DNA of 64,000 nt from Paenibacillus albiflavus (GTDB taxonomy: Bacteria; Bacillota; Bacilli; Paenibacillales; NBRC-103111): NCBI RefSeq assembly GCF_004344915.1, contig NZ_SKFG01000013.1:78129-142128 (forward strand), given 5' to 3'. The notes beneath the pieces were generated by a model, which did not search any database, was not told the origin of the DNA, and saw nothing but the letters and a program-made list of their open reading frames with translations. Within the stretch, counting starts at the first letter, position 1. Every line of letters starts with the position of its first letter. Below are positions 1-8,792 of the stretch, in pieces. The translations under genes and the position numbers were made by a program.

Positions 1-2
1 AC

Positions 3-2421
3 GGAGAATGGCATGTTCGTTATAAAGATGTGAACAAAGCTCAGCTTCAAGCGGTTAAAGCAGATGAAGCAACACAAATGGTAGTAATCTCAAGGGATCG
101 AGGCTACGCTCCTTTAGAAGGGGGACGTAATCCCAATAAGCCCTATTTATTTATCAGGGAATATAGTACACAAGGCTTTGCACAGTTTCCGATTGAACTA
201 AGCCAGGGAAGGCTTCCGCAAGCAAGCAATGAAGTCGTTATCTCGGAGGAAATTGCAAAGGGTGCTAAAGTGGATTACAAGATTGGTGATACTTTCACAC
301 TTGAGGTTGGTGAAAGATTTGCAGAAGACAAAGAGGATATACAGCGAGCACTTACACAGAATGACCCCTTGCGAATCGGGGATGATCAGAATGCGGAAAC
401 CTTAAAGAATACCGAGTCAGCAAGTTACACTGTGGTAGGCATCATTAAGCGTCCAACATGGGAACAGACCTGGGCTCCTGGTTATACCATCCTATCTTAT
501 GTTGATGAGAAATGCTACGATTGTGTTAAACAAGATCAACAGCAACTTATATACGCATGCTGAAGATTTAGCTAAGGCCAATGCAATCGATCCAGAGTCT
601 ATTGTATTTAACAATGATTTATTGCGTTATTACGGTATAACGAATAATGATGGTTTGCGGAGCACGCTTTATTCCTTGACTGCAGTCATTATGACGGTCA
701 TTGTTATTGGGTCGGTTTCGTTGATCTACAATGCATTTGCGATTTCCGTTTCGGAACGTTCGCGTCATTTAGGTATGCTTTCAAGTGTGGGGGCGACCAG
801 AAGGCAGAAGCGAAACTCGGTGTTTTTTGAGGGAATGGTCATCGGTGTGATCTCTATCCCTATTGGAATCATCTGTGGCCTTGTGGGAATTGGCATCACC
901 TTTATGTTCATTAACTCAATGGTTCAAGGAGCATTAGGATTAACAGAGAAATTTATAGTGATCATTACGCCTTTATCGATAGTAGCTGCTTGTGCGATCT
1001 CGATCCTAACCATTTTCATTTCAACGTATCTGCCGGCCATGAAGGCTTCTAAGGTCTCTGCTATTGATGCAATTAGGCAGACAACAGATATTAAGCTGAC
1101 TGGCAAAGCGGTCAAAACATCGAAGCTCATTCGCAGGTTGTTCGGAATTGAAGCGGAAATCGGCTTGAAGAACCTAAAACGAAATAAGCGCAGATACAAG
1201 GCAACCGTGTTTTCACTTGTCATCAGTATTGTTCTGTTTCTGGCCGTTTCCTTTTTCACCTCTAGCATGACCAAATCGGTTGAGCTGTCGCAGCATGGTG
1301 TGAATTTCGATATTCAGGTCTATTTGGGTAATGAAGACAGAACAACCATTGATCCATTGATACAGTCCATAACAACCCTACAGAATGTAACAGAAGCTAG
1401 TGTTATACAAAACATGGGTGTATCCTCTCTGATTGAAGAAGCATCACTTGCACCAGAATTGCGAGAGCGGGTGAAGATGGATAATAGCATGCTTAAGGAC
1501 GGAAAATTACCTTATCAAATTGAGGTTAATGCACTAAATGAAGAGAGTTTGCGAGCATATGCTACAGCTATCGGTGCAGATTACGAACAGCTAGTTGACC
1601 CAGAACAATTAGCCGCGATTGTAATTGATACGACTATTTACGAAGATATGATAGCAAAGAAATATGTTGAAACAAAAGCCATCAATACGAAGGTTGGCAA
1701 TAGTCTTGATTTAATTTATACAGGTGGGCTAACAGATAAATGGATAAACTTAAACCAAGTGAAGATTGCTGCTCTGACCGATCAACTTCCTATGGGTATT
1801 CTATCTGTAGGAGTAGGTAATTTAAATATCATCGTCTCTGAAAAGGTCATGAATCAACTGATTGATGATCAGATAAGAAGCGGAATTCAAACGTTTATCT
1901 ATCTCAAGAGTACAGATCCAATGAATACACAGCGACAAATTGAGGAGATCAAAGAAGGTCGTATGTCTGTTTACAATATGTATCAAGGTAGACAACAGGA
2001 AGAACAAATGATTATGCTCATGTCTGTATTTACTTATGGCTTTATCGTATTAATTACGTTAATATCGATTGCCAACATATTCAATACAATCTCCACGAGC
2101 ATATCACTGCGCAAACGTGAATTTGCAATGCTTAAATCCGTTGGAATGACACCGCATGGCTTTAATAAAATGATGAATTATGAAAGCATCTTCTATGGAA
2201 TAAAGTCGCTGCTCTACGGGCTTCCGCTCAGCATAGTAGTGATGTATTTGATCCATAAGTCGGCGATGTACACCTTTAGCTACCGATTCACACTTCCCTG
2301 GACAGATATTCTGTTTGTCATCGCTGCTGTGTTCGTCATCGTTGGTGCAGCAATGCTGTATTCCAGTTCAAAAGTGAAAAAAGAAAACATTATTGATGCC
2401 TTAAAGCAGGAGAACATATAG
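3..2421 (+). pseudogene. FtsX-family ABC transporter permease, 5'-truncated by window and frameshifted
   Basis: This encodes the membrane permease of an ABC transporter of the FtsX/MacB or BceB-like class. The frame is open from base 3 to base 563 and holds an extracellular MacB_PCD-like domain; the rest, with two FtsX membrane domains (first near 670-1070, second near 2010-2400), reads in the next frame from about base 499 to the stop at 2421. The two halves join smoothly at about 505-512 (around the gagaaatgc stretch) if one base is skipped, so a one-base insertion, real or a sequence error, breaks the gene. The motif SERSRHLGMLSSVGATRRQK is typical of the family. The partner ATPase would lie upstream, outside the window. 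Substrate unknown. Confidence 0.8.
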
Positions 2422-2471
2422 TTAATATTTGTCAAACAAAAAGAAACCTATTTTTGAATATTTACGTGAAA

Positions 2472-2520
2472 AAGGAGCTGTTCCCTTAAGTAGAAAAATC
2501 TACTTTTGGGACAGCCCCTT
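2472..2520. repeat. Intergenic hairpin, repeat family B, possible terminator of the permease gene
   Basis: An outer stem of about 13 bp (aaggagctgttccc with gggacagcccctt) encloses an inner stem agtaga/tctact. The same architecture, with the same inner stem, recurs at 30761-30802. It lies 50 bp after the permease stop and could end transcription, although the T-run is short. Confidence 0.6.
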
Positions 2521-2525
2521 ACCTT

Positions 2526-2563
2526 AAGAAACGCATCCGTCTCCAAAGACGGATGCGTTTCTT
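2526..2563. repeat. Intergenic perfect hairpin, repeat family A, full copy
   Basis: A perfect 16-bp stem (aagaaacgcatccgtc and its reverse complement) with a 6-nt loop. Related copies occur at 21954-21994 and 55493-55530, and half copies at 25271-25290 and 30838-30855, always between genes. It sits between convergent genes and may act as a two-way terminator. Confidence 0.75.
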
Positions 2564-2597
2564 CATGCTACAAAAATGCAAAGCAATGAGAGTCTCA

Positions 2598-2795
2598 TTA
2601 CTTCGTGCTATGATTGAGTAGAGATGGCAGCATTTTTGTGTTTTTAACCATAACTGAACTGCAAATAGGACAAGCTGGGCTTTCCTCAAAAGAGAAATTT
2701 TCCCTCATCCAGCAGGAGCAAGTATCTTCACTACATATCCAGACTGAAGTCGTTTCTTCTTGAATCGGTTCCATGTTTTTCTTAGAGAAATACAC
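2598..2795 (-). CDS. ydjO: YdjO-like cold-inducible small zinc-ribbon-like protein
   Basis: A protein of about 65 residues with two Cys pairs (CSEDTC and CPIC) around the core WMRENFSFEESPACPIC, which I recognise as the YdjO family of Bacillales, described as cold-inducible; molecular function is unknown. I chose the GTG at 2795 because AGAGGG (2804-2809) is then 8 nt upstream; the GTG at 2801 would leave only 2 nt. It lies just downstream of, and in the same orientation as, the cold-shock gene, with a hairpin terminator between them, so any shared cold induction would need its own promoter or readthrough. Confidence 0.75.
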   Translation of the reverse strand: MYFSKKNMEPIQEETTSVWICSEDTCSCWMRENFSFEESPACPICSSVMVKNTKMLPSLLNHSTK

Positions 2796-2899
2796 GAGCA
2801 CAACCCTCTTTCTGCATAGCTATTGTAGTCAAATAACATCTTTAACGCTGATCCAGATTCGAATTGTTCAAATTCGTATCGGTGCTTGTATCACTGAAA

Positions 2900-2932
2900 A
2901 AGAACTGCCCGTCGTAGAGCAGTTCTTATATA
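2900..2932 (-). terminator. Rho-independent terminator of the cold-shock gene
   Basis: Stem aagaactgc/gcagttctt (2900-2908 with 2919-2927), followed on the minus strand by a run of T, directly after the csp stop codon. Confidence 0.75.
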
Positions 2933-2941
2933 TGGCTGAAA

Positions 2942-3142
2942 TTATAGTTTTACAACGTTTTCAGCTTGTGGTCCACGGTTACCTTCAACGATGTTGAACT
3001 CAACGCGTTGTCCTTCGTCTAGTGATTTGAAGCCATCACCAACGATTGCGCTGAAATGTACGAATACATCTTTACCGCCTTCAACTTCGATGAAACCGAA
3101 ACCTTTTTCTGCATTAAACCATTTTACTGTACCTGTTTCCAT
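2942..3142 (-). CDS. Cold-shock protein, CspB/CspD family
   Basis: A 66-residue single-domain OB-fold protein that binds single-stranded RNA and DNA and acts as an RNA chaperone. The two RNA-binding motifs are present: KGFGFIEV (RNP1) and DVFVHFSAI (RNP2). Length is typical. The ATG at 3142 (METGTVKWF) is preceded by GGAGG at good spacing; an upstream in-frame extension to 3175 is not supported. Several Csp paralogues normally exist in these genomes, so the exact letter cannot be assigned. Confidence 0.95.
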   Translation of the reverse strand: METGTVKWFNAEKGFGFIEVEGGKDVFVHFSAIVGDGFKSLDEGQRVEFNIVEGNRGPQAENVVKL

Positions 3143-3354
3143 TAACGTAAAACCTCCACAAATTTTATTACTCATACTACTTAGAAGAAAAAATCACCCG
3201 CTATAAAGGGAGTCCTAACTTGAGAACACCTTTATAATATGTGAATGATGGTCTTCAAATATACGAATTACCTTATTTTATCATACAAATGCTGTAAAAA
3301 CAATGTTAGGACTAGCACTCAAAATATAAATAATTGTGTTGGAGCAGCAGCCTG

Positions 3355-3384
3355 TTATGAATATTCAGAAATAAATTGTATAAT
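3355..3384 (+). promoter_or_regulatory. Possible sigma-A promoter of deoD
   Basis: TTATGA (3355-3360), an 18-nt spacer and TATAAT (3379-3384). The -35 is weak; the -10 is perfect and lies 44 nt before the deoD start. Confidence 0.4.
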
Positions 3385-3427
3385 AGAAATTGGAAATTCG
3401 ATTCAAATGATATTTGGGGGTCTTAGG

Positions 3428-4129
3428 ATGAGTGTTCATATTGGTGCTAAAGAAGGGCAAATTGCTGAATCCGTATTACTGCCAGGTGATCCGCTTCGAG
3501 CAAAGTATATTGCAGAAACCTTCTTGGAGAATGTCGAGTGCTATAATGAAGTCCGTGGCATGTATGGCTTCACTGGAACTTATCAAGGCAAGCGCGTTTC
3601 TGTTCAAGGAACAGGTATGGGGATTCCATCAGCTTCTATCTATATTAATGAGCTGATAAGCAGTTACGGTGTGCAGAATTTGATTCGAGTAGGTACATGC
3701 GGTGCAATTCAGAAGGATGTTAAGGTGCGCGATGTGCTGCTTGCGCAAGGGGCTTGCACGGATTCTTCGATGAATCGCATTACATTCCCTGGATACGATT
3801 ATGCGCCGATTGCTAATTTTGATTTATTGAAAAAAGCTTATGATGCAGGTGTGAACAAAGGACTGCATATTCGAGTAGGAAATGTTTTCTCCGCGGATAT
3901 GTTTTATTCCAACAATCCCGATATGACCTTGAAGCTGGGTAGTTACGGCGTATTAGCAGTTGAAATGGAAGCTGCTGCATTATATACGATTGCTGCCAAA
4001 TTCGGTGTTAAAGCGTTAGCCGTATTAACAGTAAGCGATCATATTCTGACAGGCGAAGAAACAACTGCAGCCGAAAGACAAACGACATTTAATGAAATGA
4101 TTGAGGTTGCATTACATACAGTTCTGTAA
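3428..4129 (+). CDS. deoD: Purine-nucleoside phosphorylase, DeoD type
   Basis: Cytoplasmic hexameric enzyme that splits purine (deoxy)nucleosides with phosphate, for nucleoside salvage. The protein is 233 residues, the usual length. Family motifs seen: [13 protein letters not shown] at the N-terminus, [17 protein letters not shown], the EMEAA loop that binds the ribose, and SDHILTGE with the catalytic Asp near the C-terminus. The start at 3428 follows a purine-rich site (gggggtcttagg); the much earlier in-frame start at 3245 lies in non-coding-looking DNA. Single gene with its own terminator. Confidence 0.95.
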   Translation: MSVHIGAKEGQIAESVLLPGDPLRAKYIAETFLENVECYNEVRGMYGFTGTYQGKRVSVQGTGMGIPSASIYINELISSYGVQNLIRVGTCGAIQKDVKVRDVLLAQGACTDSSMNRITFPGYDYAPIANFDLLKKAYDAGVNKGLHIRVGNVFSADMFYSNNPDMTLKLGSYGVLAVEMEAAALYTIAAKFGVKALAVLTVSDHILTGEETTAAERQTTFNEMIEVALHTVL

Positions 4130-4155
4130 TACGCTTACATAGTTGAAAGTAAACG

Positions 4156-4201
4156 AAGCTCTAATAAAGGGAGAAATTTTCCCCAGTTATTAGAGCTTTT
4201 T
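4156..4201 (+). terminator. Terminator of deoD
   Basis: A 12-bp stem aagctctaataa (4156-4167) with ttattagagctt (4187-4198), followed by T residues. Confidence 0.85.
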
Positions 4202-4227
4202 GGTGTGATATAAATAACAATGAGTTA

Positions 4228-4292
4228 AGTGATGAAAATCACAAGAGAACGTGATTTATTTCACATCATCTTTCTATTTTCCGTTATATAAT
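4228..4292 (+). promoter_or_regulatory. Promoter of pplA with two Fnr/CRP-like palindromes
   Basis: Two 16-bp sites, AGTGA-N6-TCACA (4228-4243) and CGTGA-N6-TCACA (4250-4265), each one base from the TGTGA-N6-TCACA consensus of Fnr/CRP proteins, lie 22 bp apart centre to centre. A TATAAT at 4287-4292 predicts a start near 4299, which puts the second site at -41.5, the standard class II activator position. No good -35 hexamer is seen, which fits activator dependence. The sites are seen; the role of Fnr is inferred. Confidence 0.65.
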
Positions 4293-4337
4293 GACAGCAC
4301 AAACAGATAATTAATGACTCTAAGGGGGAGAAATCGA

Positions 4338-5222
4338 ATGAAAAAATTATCAATGCTATTAGCCGCTATTATGCTCGTAAGTGTATTGGCAGCATGCGGT
4401 TCAAAGGCAAACGACGAAGCATCCACACCAGCTCCAACAACAACTCCAGCGGCATCATCTGATGTTGCACAAGGTACTCTAGCAGATGGTAACTATTTTG
4501 CTCAAGAAGATAAGTTTGAAGATTCTGGCTGGAAGTACATGGTTGAGATTGAAGTTAAAGATGGTAAAATCGCGAATGTCAATTGGACAGGCGCTAACAA
4601 AGATGGCGGCATGGACAAGAAAGCTCTTGATAAAGCCGGCAAATATGGCATGAAGGAAAAAGCTAAGGCTCAAGCTGAATGGTATGAGCAAGCTGAGAAA
4701 GTTGAAAAGTTCTTGATCGAAAAGCAGGACGTTAAAGCGATCACTTTTGACGATAAAGGTAAAACCGACGCAATTTCTGGTGTATCCATCTCCGTAAACG
4801 CATTTGCTAAGCTTGCAGATCAAGCTCTTGCAGCTGGTCCTGTAGCTAAAGGTCCATACAAAGATGGAACATACCATGCAGAGCAAAAAGCTTTTGACGA
4901 AAAATCAGGCTGGAAATCCACTGCTGACGTAACAATTGTTAATGGTCAAATCGTTGCAGCTAACTGGAATGCTGTTCATAAAGATGGTGGCGACGACAAG
5001 AAGAAACAATCAATAGATGGTAAATACGGTATGAAAGCTGGCGGCGCATCCGCTGAATGGCATGAGCAAGCAGCTTTAGTAGAAGCAGAATTACTTGCTA
5101 AGCAAGACCCAGCGAAAATTGCTGTTAAAGAAGATGGCAAGACAGATGCAATCTCTGGCGTATCTATTCACGTATCGGACTTCATGACTCTTGTACAAGA
5201 AGCATTAGCATCTGCTAAATAA
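4338..5222 (+). CDS. pplA: FMN-binding lipoprotein with two FMN domains, PplA-like
   Basis: A 294-residue lipoprotein expected on the outer face of the membrane, where it would carry covalently bound FMN and pass electrons outward. A signal peptide ends in a lipobox LAAC (Cys20), followed by a Ser/Thr/Pro/Ala linker. Two repeated FMN_bind domains follow (about 50-165 and 175-290), each beginning DGNY or DGTY and ending TDAISGVSI. The ApbE target motif Dxx(S/T)Gx(S/T) is present in both, with Ser150 and Ser276 at the acceptor position. In Listeria the counterpart PplA is flavinylated by the ApbE-like FmnB; an apbE gene lies at 16753. The start follows AAGGGGGAG. Confidence 0.85.
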   Translation: MKKLSMLLAAIMLVSVLAACGSKANDEASTPAPTTTPAASSDVAQGTLADGNYFAQEDKFEDSGWKYMVEIEVKDGKIANVNWTGANKDGGMDKKALDKAGKYGMKEKAKAQAEWYEQAEKVEKFLIEKQDVKAITFDDKGKTDAISGVSISVNAFAKLADQALAAGPVAKGPYKDGTYHAEQKAFDEKSGWKSTADVTIVNGQIVAANWNAVHKDGGDDKKKQSIDGKYGMKAGGASAEWHEQAALVEAELLAKQDPAKIAVKEDGKTDAISGVSIHVSDFMTLVQEALASAK

Positions 5223-5263
5223 TAAATGAAATAAGAAATTATTCTTTGATCTAATTCATATGG

Positions 5264-5289
5264 GTCCCTGTCAGTGTTCTGGCGGGGAC
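5264..5289 (+). other. Intercistronic RNA hairpin between pplA and ndh2
   Basis: An 11-bp stem gtccctgtcag / ctggcggggac with a 4-nt loop and two G-U pairs, with no T-run after it. It could stabilise the pplA transcript or set different levels of pplA and ndh2. Confidence 0.5.
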
Positions 5290-5365
5290 ACTGTATGTCT
5301 CCTGAGAAAACATTCCTCTAAAGAGCTTCACCTATATATAAATCAACCAAAAGAGGTGCACACAC

Positions 5366-7243
5366 ATGAAAAAGATCGTCGTTTTGGGTGGCGGATATGG
5401 CGGTGTTTTAACAGCTAAGAAGCTTGCGAAAAAATTCAAAAAGTCTTCTGATGTTGAAATCACATTGATCGACCGCAAACCTTACCATACACTTCTAACT
5501 GAACTTCATGAAGTTGCGGCTAACCGCGTAGAAGAAGATTCAGTAAAGATTGATCTTAAGAAGATTTTTGCTGGTAGAAAAGTGAATGTCGTACTAGATG
5601 AAGTTGACACGATTGATTTTGAAGGCAAAAAGCTGAATGCGAAAAACAAAGATTATGACTATGATTACCTCGTAATCGGTACAGGCTGTAAACCATCCTA
5701 CTTTGGCATTTCGGGTGCTGAAGAACATGCTTTCCCGCTATGGTCCTTTGAGGATGCTGTACATTTGAGAGAGCAAATTCGCGGCATGTTCATGAAGGGT
5801 GTTCAACAAACAGACCCTGCGATCCGTAAAGAAATGCTGACATTCGTTGTCGTAGGTGCTGGTTTTACGGGTATTGAAATGATCGGTGAATTAGCCGAGT
5901 ACAAAAAAGAGCTTTGCAAAGAAAACTACATCGATGAATCAGAAGTTCGTCTAGTAGTAGCTGATATGGCTCCGAAAATTTTACCAATCCTTCCGGACAA
6001 GTTAATTAAAAAAGCTGAGAAGCATTTGGGTAAACTAGATGTAGAAATTGTTACAAGCGCGCAAATTACAGGCGTAACACCAAATGGCGTTATTCTTGGT
6101 GAAAAAGGCGAGATTGCATCCAGAACGGTTATCTGGACTGCAGGTGTTGAAGGTTCTGAACTTGTTGGCAAACTAGATGTAGCTCAGCAAGGTAGAAAGC
6201 GTATTGTAACAAATGATAAGCTTCAAAGCGTTGATCATGAGCATGTTTATGTTGTAGGGGATAACATCTTCTTTATTCCAGAAGGTGAAGAGCGTCCTGT
6301 ACCACAGATGGTTGAGAACGCTGAAGCAGCAGCACCGATTGTTGCCAACAATATTTGGGCTGATGTAACAGGAAACAATGCACACAAGAAGTACAAGCCT
6401 ACTTTCCATGGCTGCATGGTATGTATCGGCAGTCGTTACGGTGTTGCTAATGTAGGTATGCCAGGCAAAATGTTTGCGATGAGCGGCTTTTTCGCAATGT
6501 TCATCAAGCACTTTATTAACTGCTTCTATCTCGTTCAAGTGGCAGGTTATAACAAAGTATTCTCTTATTGCATGCATGAATTCTTCAATGTCAAAAATAA
6601 TCGCAGCTTCTTGGGCGGTCATTTTGCAAAACGTTCACCGAACTTCTGGTTATTCCCATTACGAATTTATATCGGTTATATGTGGTTATCACAAGGTCTT
6701 GAGAAATTGCCGAAGGTATGGAAAAATCCTTCAGACATCTTCTTGATTCCTCCAAAAGTAGTCGATGGTGTGACAGCAGCTTCTCAAGCTGTAACTGATG
6801 TACACAACACAGTAGATGCCTCTTCTGCGGCATCAGCAGTACAAGGTGCATCAACTGCGATTCAAGCATTGCCAGTTCCTGAATTCATCACCAAAATGAT
6901 GAACTGGTCCATGGATCTAATGTTCTACACTTCAGATGGTGGTTATACTACATTGGCAACTGTGTTCCAAACAGCAATGGTTTTAGGTGAAGTTGTATTC
7001 GGAACCCTGCTAATTCTTGGCTTGTTCACAGCTTTATCCTCAGTTGGTACAGTTGCGATGGGGGCAATGATTTGGGTATCGGGAATGGCGCCTTACGAAA
7101 TGCTATGGTATCTTGCAGGTGGTATTGCATTAATCGGTGGTTCAGGAAGCACGCTTGGTGCTGACTACTACGTATTGCCTCGCTTAAAGAGAATTTGGAA
7201 GAAAATCCCTATCGTTAAAAAATGGTATATCTTTAATGATTAA
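5366..7243 (+). CDS. ndh2: Type II NADH dehydrogenase with C-terminal membrane/DoxX domain, Ndh2 of the electron-transfer locus
   Basis: A 625-residue flavoprotein expected to oxidise NADH and reduce a membrane quinone without pumping protons. Residues 1 to about 370 hold the FAD Rossmann motif GGGYGG (8-13), the NADH-binding VVVGAGFTGIE (about 160) and VYVVGDN (about 293). Ordinary NDH-2 enzymes end near 400 residues. Here a hydrophobic tail follows, with helices near 371-400 and a DoxX-like four-helix region from about 430 (RIYIGYMWLSQGLEKLPK) to the end. Such tailed Ndh2 proteins mark Listeria-type extracellular electron transfer loci. The start follows AAGAGGTG. It is probably co-transcribed with pplA. 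Confidence 0.88.
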   Translation: MKKIVVLGGGYGGVLTAKKLAKKFKKSSDVEITLIDRKPYHTLLTELHEVAANRVEEDSVKIDLKKIFAGRKVNVVLDEVDTIDFEGKKLNAKNKDYDYDYLVIGTGCKPSYFGISGAEEHAFPLWSFEDAVHLREQIRGMFMKGVQQTDPAIRKEMLTFVVVGAGFTGIEMIGELAEYKKELCKENYIDESEVRLVVADMAPKILPILPDKLIKKAEKHLGKLDVEIVTSAQITGVTPNGVILGEKGEIASRTVIWTAGVEGSELVGKLDVAQQGRKRIVTNDKLQSVDHEHVYVVGDNIFFIPEGEERPVPQMVENAEAAAPIVANNIWADVTGNNAHKKYKPTFHGCMVCIGSRYGVANVGMPGKMFAMSGFFAMFIKHFINCFYLVQVAGYNKVFSYCMHEFFNVKNNRSFLGGHFAKRSPNFWLFPLRIYIGYMWLSQGLEKLPKVWKNPSDIFLIPPKVVDGVTAASQAVTDVHNTVDASSAASAVQGASTAIQALPVPEFITKMMNWSMDLMFYTSDGGYTTLATVFQTAMVLGEVVFGTLLILGLFTALSSVGTVAMGAMIWVSGMAPYEMLWYLAGGIALIGGSGSTLGADYYVLPRLKRIWKKIPIVKKWYIFND

Positions 7244-7270
7244 TTTATAAACATTAAATTCTGGCTGAGT

Positions 7271-7302
7271 AGAGTAATGTGCCTATGTAGGTGTATTACT
7301 CT
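7271..7302 (+). other. Intercistronic RNA hairpin after ndh2
   Basis: A perfect 8-bp stem agagtaat (7271-7278) with attactct (7295-7302), extended by an inner GCCT/AGGT pairing. No strong T-run, so it may be a processing or partial termination site within the operon. Confidence 0.5.
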
Positions 7303-7327
7303 CTCTCCATATTTACAGGAGAATTTT

Positions 7328-7765
7328 ATGGACAAATTATTAATTGAAGAAACAATTGTAATGCTAAATCAAAAATTGTCGCCTGATGCAGCAATTGAAA
7401 TTGATCTCGGACCAGATTGTTGTACGGAGATGCTTCAATTATTAGAAAAGTATGAGGCAGACCGCGAACGCATCAAAATTTTATTGGCTTGTTATATTCT
7501 GCTGCAGCTTGCCAAGAAAAAGCACTGCGAGTTTTCGGATGATAACGAGATATTGACCAAGCAAATTCTAGATGGCGATTATTTACACAGCATCTATTAT
7601 GACTTTGCACTTAGTCATAAGGAAACGGAATTGGTTGCGTATTTGGCACCGATTAACAAGCAGATTCATATCCGCATGGCGCAAGGTGAAAAGCCAGATC
7701 GAATGTTGTATAATTGTTTTCATCAATTTATTTCACGTAAACATAGACAGGTAGCTGGATTATGA
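7328..7765 (+). CDS. Small protein resembling heptaprenyl diphosphate synthase component I
   Basis: A 145-residue soluble, mostly helical protein. The segment ILDGDYLHSIYYDFALSH followed by INKQIHIRMAQG resembles the core of HepS/HEPPP_synt_1, the non-catalytic subunit of heptaprenyl diphosphate synthase, though it is much shorter than the roughly 250 residues of B. subtilis HepS. Its stop overlaps the next start (ATGA at 7762), so it is translationally coupled to the catalytic prenyl synthase; that supports a subunit role. I chose ATG 7328 because AGGAGAA precedes it; the upstream start at 7277 lies within a hairpin. Assignment is by remembered similarity and should be treated as tentative. 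Confidence 0.6.
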   Translation: MDKLLIEETIVMLNQKLSPDAAIEIDLGPDCCTEMLQLLEKYEADRERIKILLACYILLQLAKKKHCEFSDDNEILTKQILDGDYLHSIYYDFALSHKETELVAYLAPINKQIHIRMAQGEKPDRMLYNCFHQFISRKHRQVAGL

Positions 7766-8742
7766 ATCTTGATCAAATGCTTAAGATTGACCTTAATCGA
7801 ATAGAGAAAGAAATTATAAAGATCATTAAAAATGATCCCGATTTACCCAAGAATTCAGATGTGAGAAAGAGCCTTACGGATATGGTCAGATCAGGCGGTA
7901 AACGACTAAGACCCATTATGGTCATCGTGGGAAGCAGGTTCGGCAAAGAGGCAGATGAGAATAAAGTGATACAATTAGCGTCGCTGCTTGAATTCGTTCA
8001 TGTAGCTTCTCTTATTCATGACGATATCATCGACCAATCCGATACGAGAAGAAGCCAGCCTGCGCTTCACGTTAAAACAGGTGTTCCAACTGCTGTTCAT
8101 ATCGGCAATTACATGATGGCAAGAATCGTTGAGCTGATGACCGTTTATTATAAAGATCGTGATCAAATCTTGAATGACTTAAGTACGCTGGTAACGACAC
8201 AGTTATGTCTTGGAGAATACCAGCAATTGAATAATCGCTTTAATTACGATATGACCATTGATACTTACTTACTCAAAACAAGCAATAAAACCGCCCTACT
8301 GATGGCAACCTGCTTACAGCAAGGAGCCAGATTAGCAAAAGCAGAACGGCTTGTGATTGAACAGCTATATGATTTTGGACATAATTTAGGAATGGCATTT
8401 CAAATTCGCGATGATGTTCTCGACTTTACCCAGTCAGCAGAGGTGTTAGGCAAGCCGTCTGGCAGTGATCTTATTAACGGCCAGGCTACACTGCCTGTGC
8501 TGTACGCAATGGAGGATGAGGCACTTGCAGGCCGTATACGAAGCCTTAATGTAAACACGCCAATTGCCGCATTCGAAGAAGTGATCGAAGAAATTAAAAC
8601 TAGCGATGGAATCGACCGAGCGAACGCACTTAGCAGACAATACATGGATACCGCGTGGTCACAAATCGACATGCTGAAGTCTTTCCCTGCCGCTCGCGAT
8701 CTCGAACAAATCTGGTATTACTTTGAAGAGAGAATCAAATAA
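7762..8742 (+). CDS. Polyprenyl diphosphate synthase, HepT/DmkB-like
   Basis: A 326-residue trans-prenyltransferase that lengthens allylic diphosphates with isopentenyl diphosphate to make a quinone side chain. Both Asp-rich magnesium sites are present: DDIIDQSDTRR (about 87) and RDDVLDF (about 217), with the substrate motif GGKRLRP near residue 50. Length fits the catalytic subunit of heptaprenyl or solanesyl synthases. In the Listeria electron-transfer locus the matching gene is called dmkB and serves demethylmenaquinone synthesis. It overlaps the preceding small gene by 4 bp and ends at a terminator. Confidence 0.9.
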   Translation: MNLDQMLKIDLNRIEKEIIKIIKNDPDLPKNSDVRKSLTDMVRSGGKRLRPIMVIVGSRFGKEADENKVIQLASLLEFVHVASLIHDDIIDQSDTRRSQPALHVKTGVPTAVHIGNYMMARIVELMTVYYKDRDQILNDLSTLVTTQLCLGEYQQLNNRFNYDMTIDTYLLKTSNKTALLMATCLQQGARLAKAERLVIEQLYDFGHNLGMAFQIRDDVLDFTQSAEVLGKPSGSDLINGQATLPVLYAMEDEALAGRIRSLNVNTPIAAFEEVIEEIKTSDGIDRANALSRQYMDTAWSQIDMLKSFPAARDLEQIWYYFEERIK

Positions 8743-8779
8743 GATGCACACCCGATATGAGGTAGTGCATCTTTTGTGT
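8741..8779. terminator. Terminator after the prenyl synthase gene
   Basis: Stem aagatgcac (8741-8749) with gtgcatctt (8765-8773), then T-rich DNA. It lies between convergent genes and may serve both strands. Confidence 0.8.
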
Positions 8780-8792
8780 TTTTGTAAAGATT

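Noticed and set aside
495..515. Programmed frameshift in the permease
   Set aside because: No slippery heptamer, no downstream pseudoknot and no reason for two products.
6173..6622. 149-codon antisense ORF inside ndh2
   Set aside because: Opposite a conserved flavoprotein domain, no ribosome site, unlike any protein I know.
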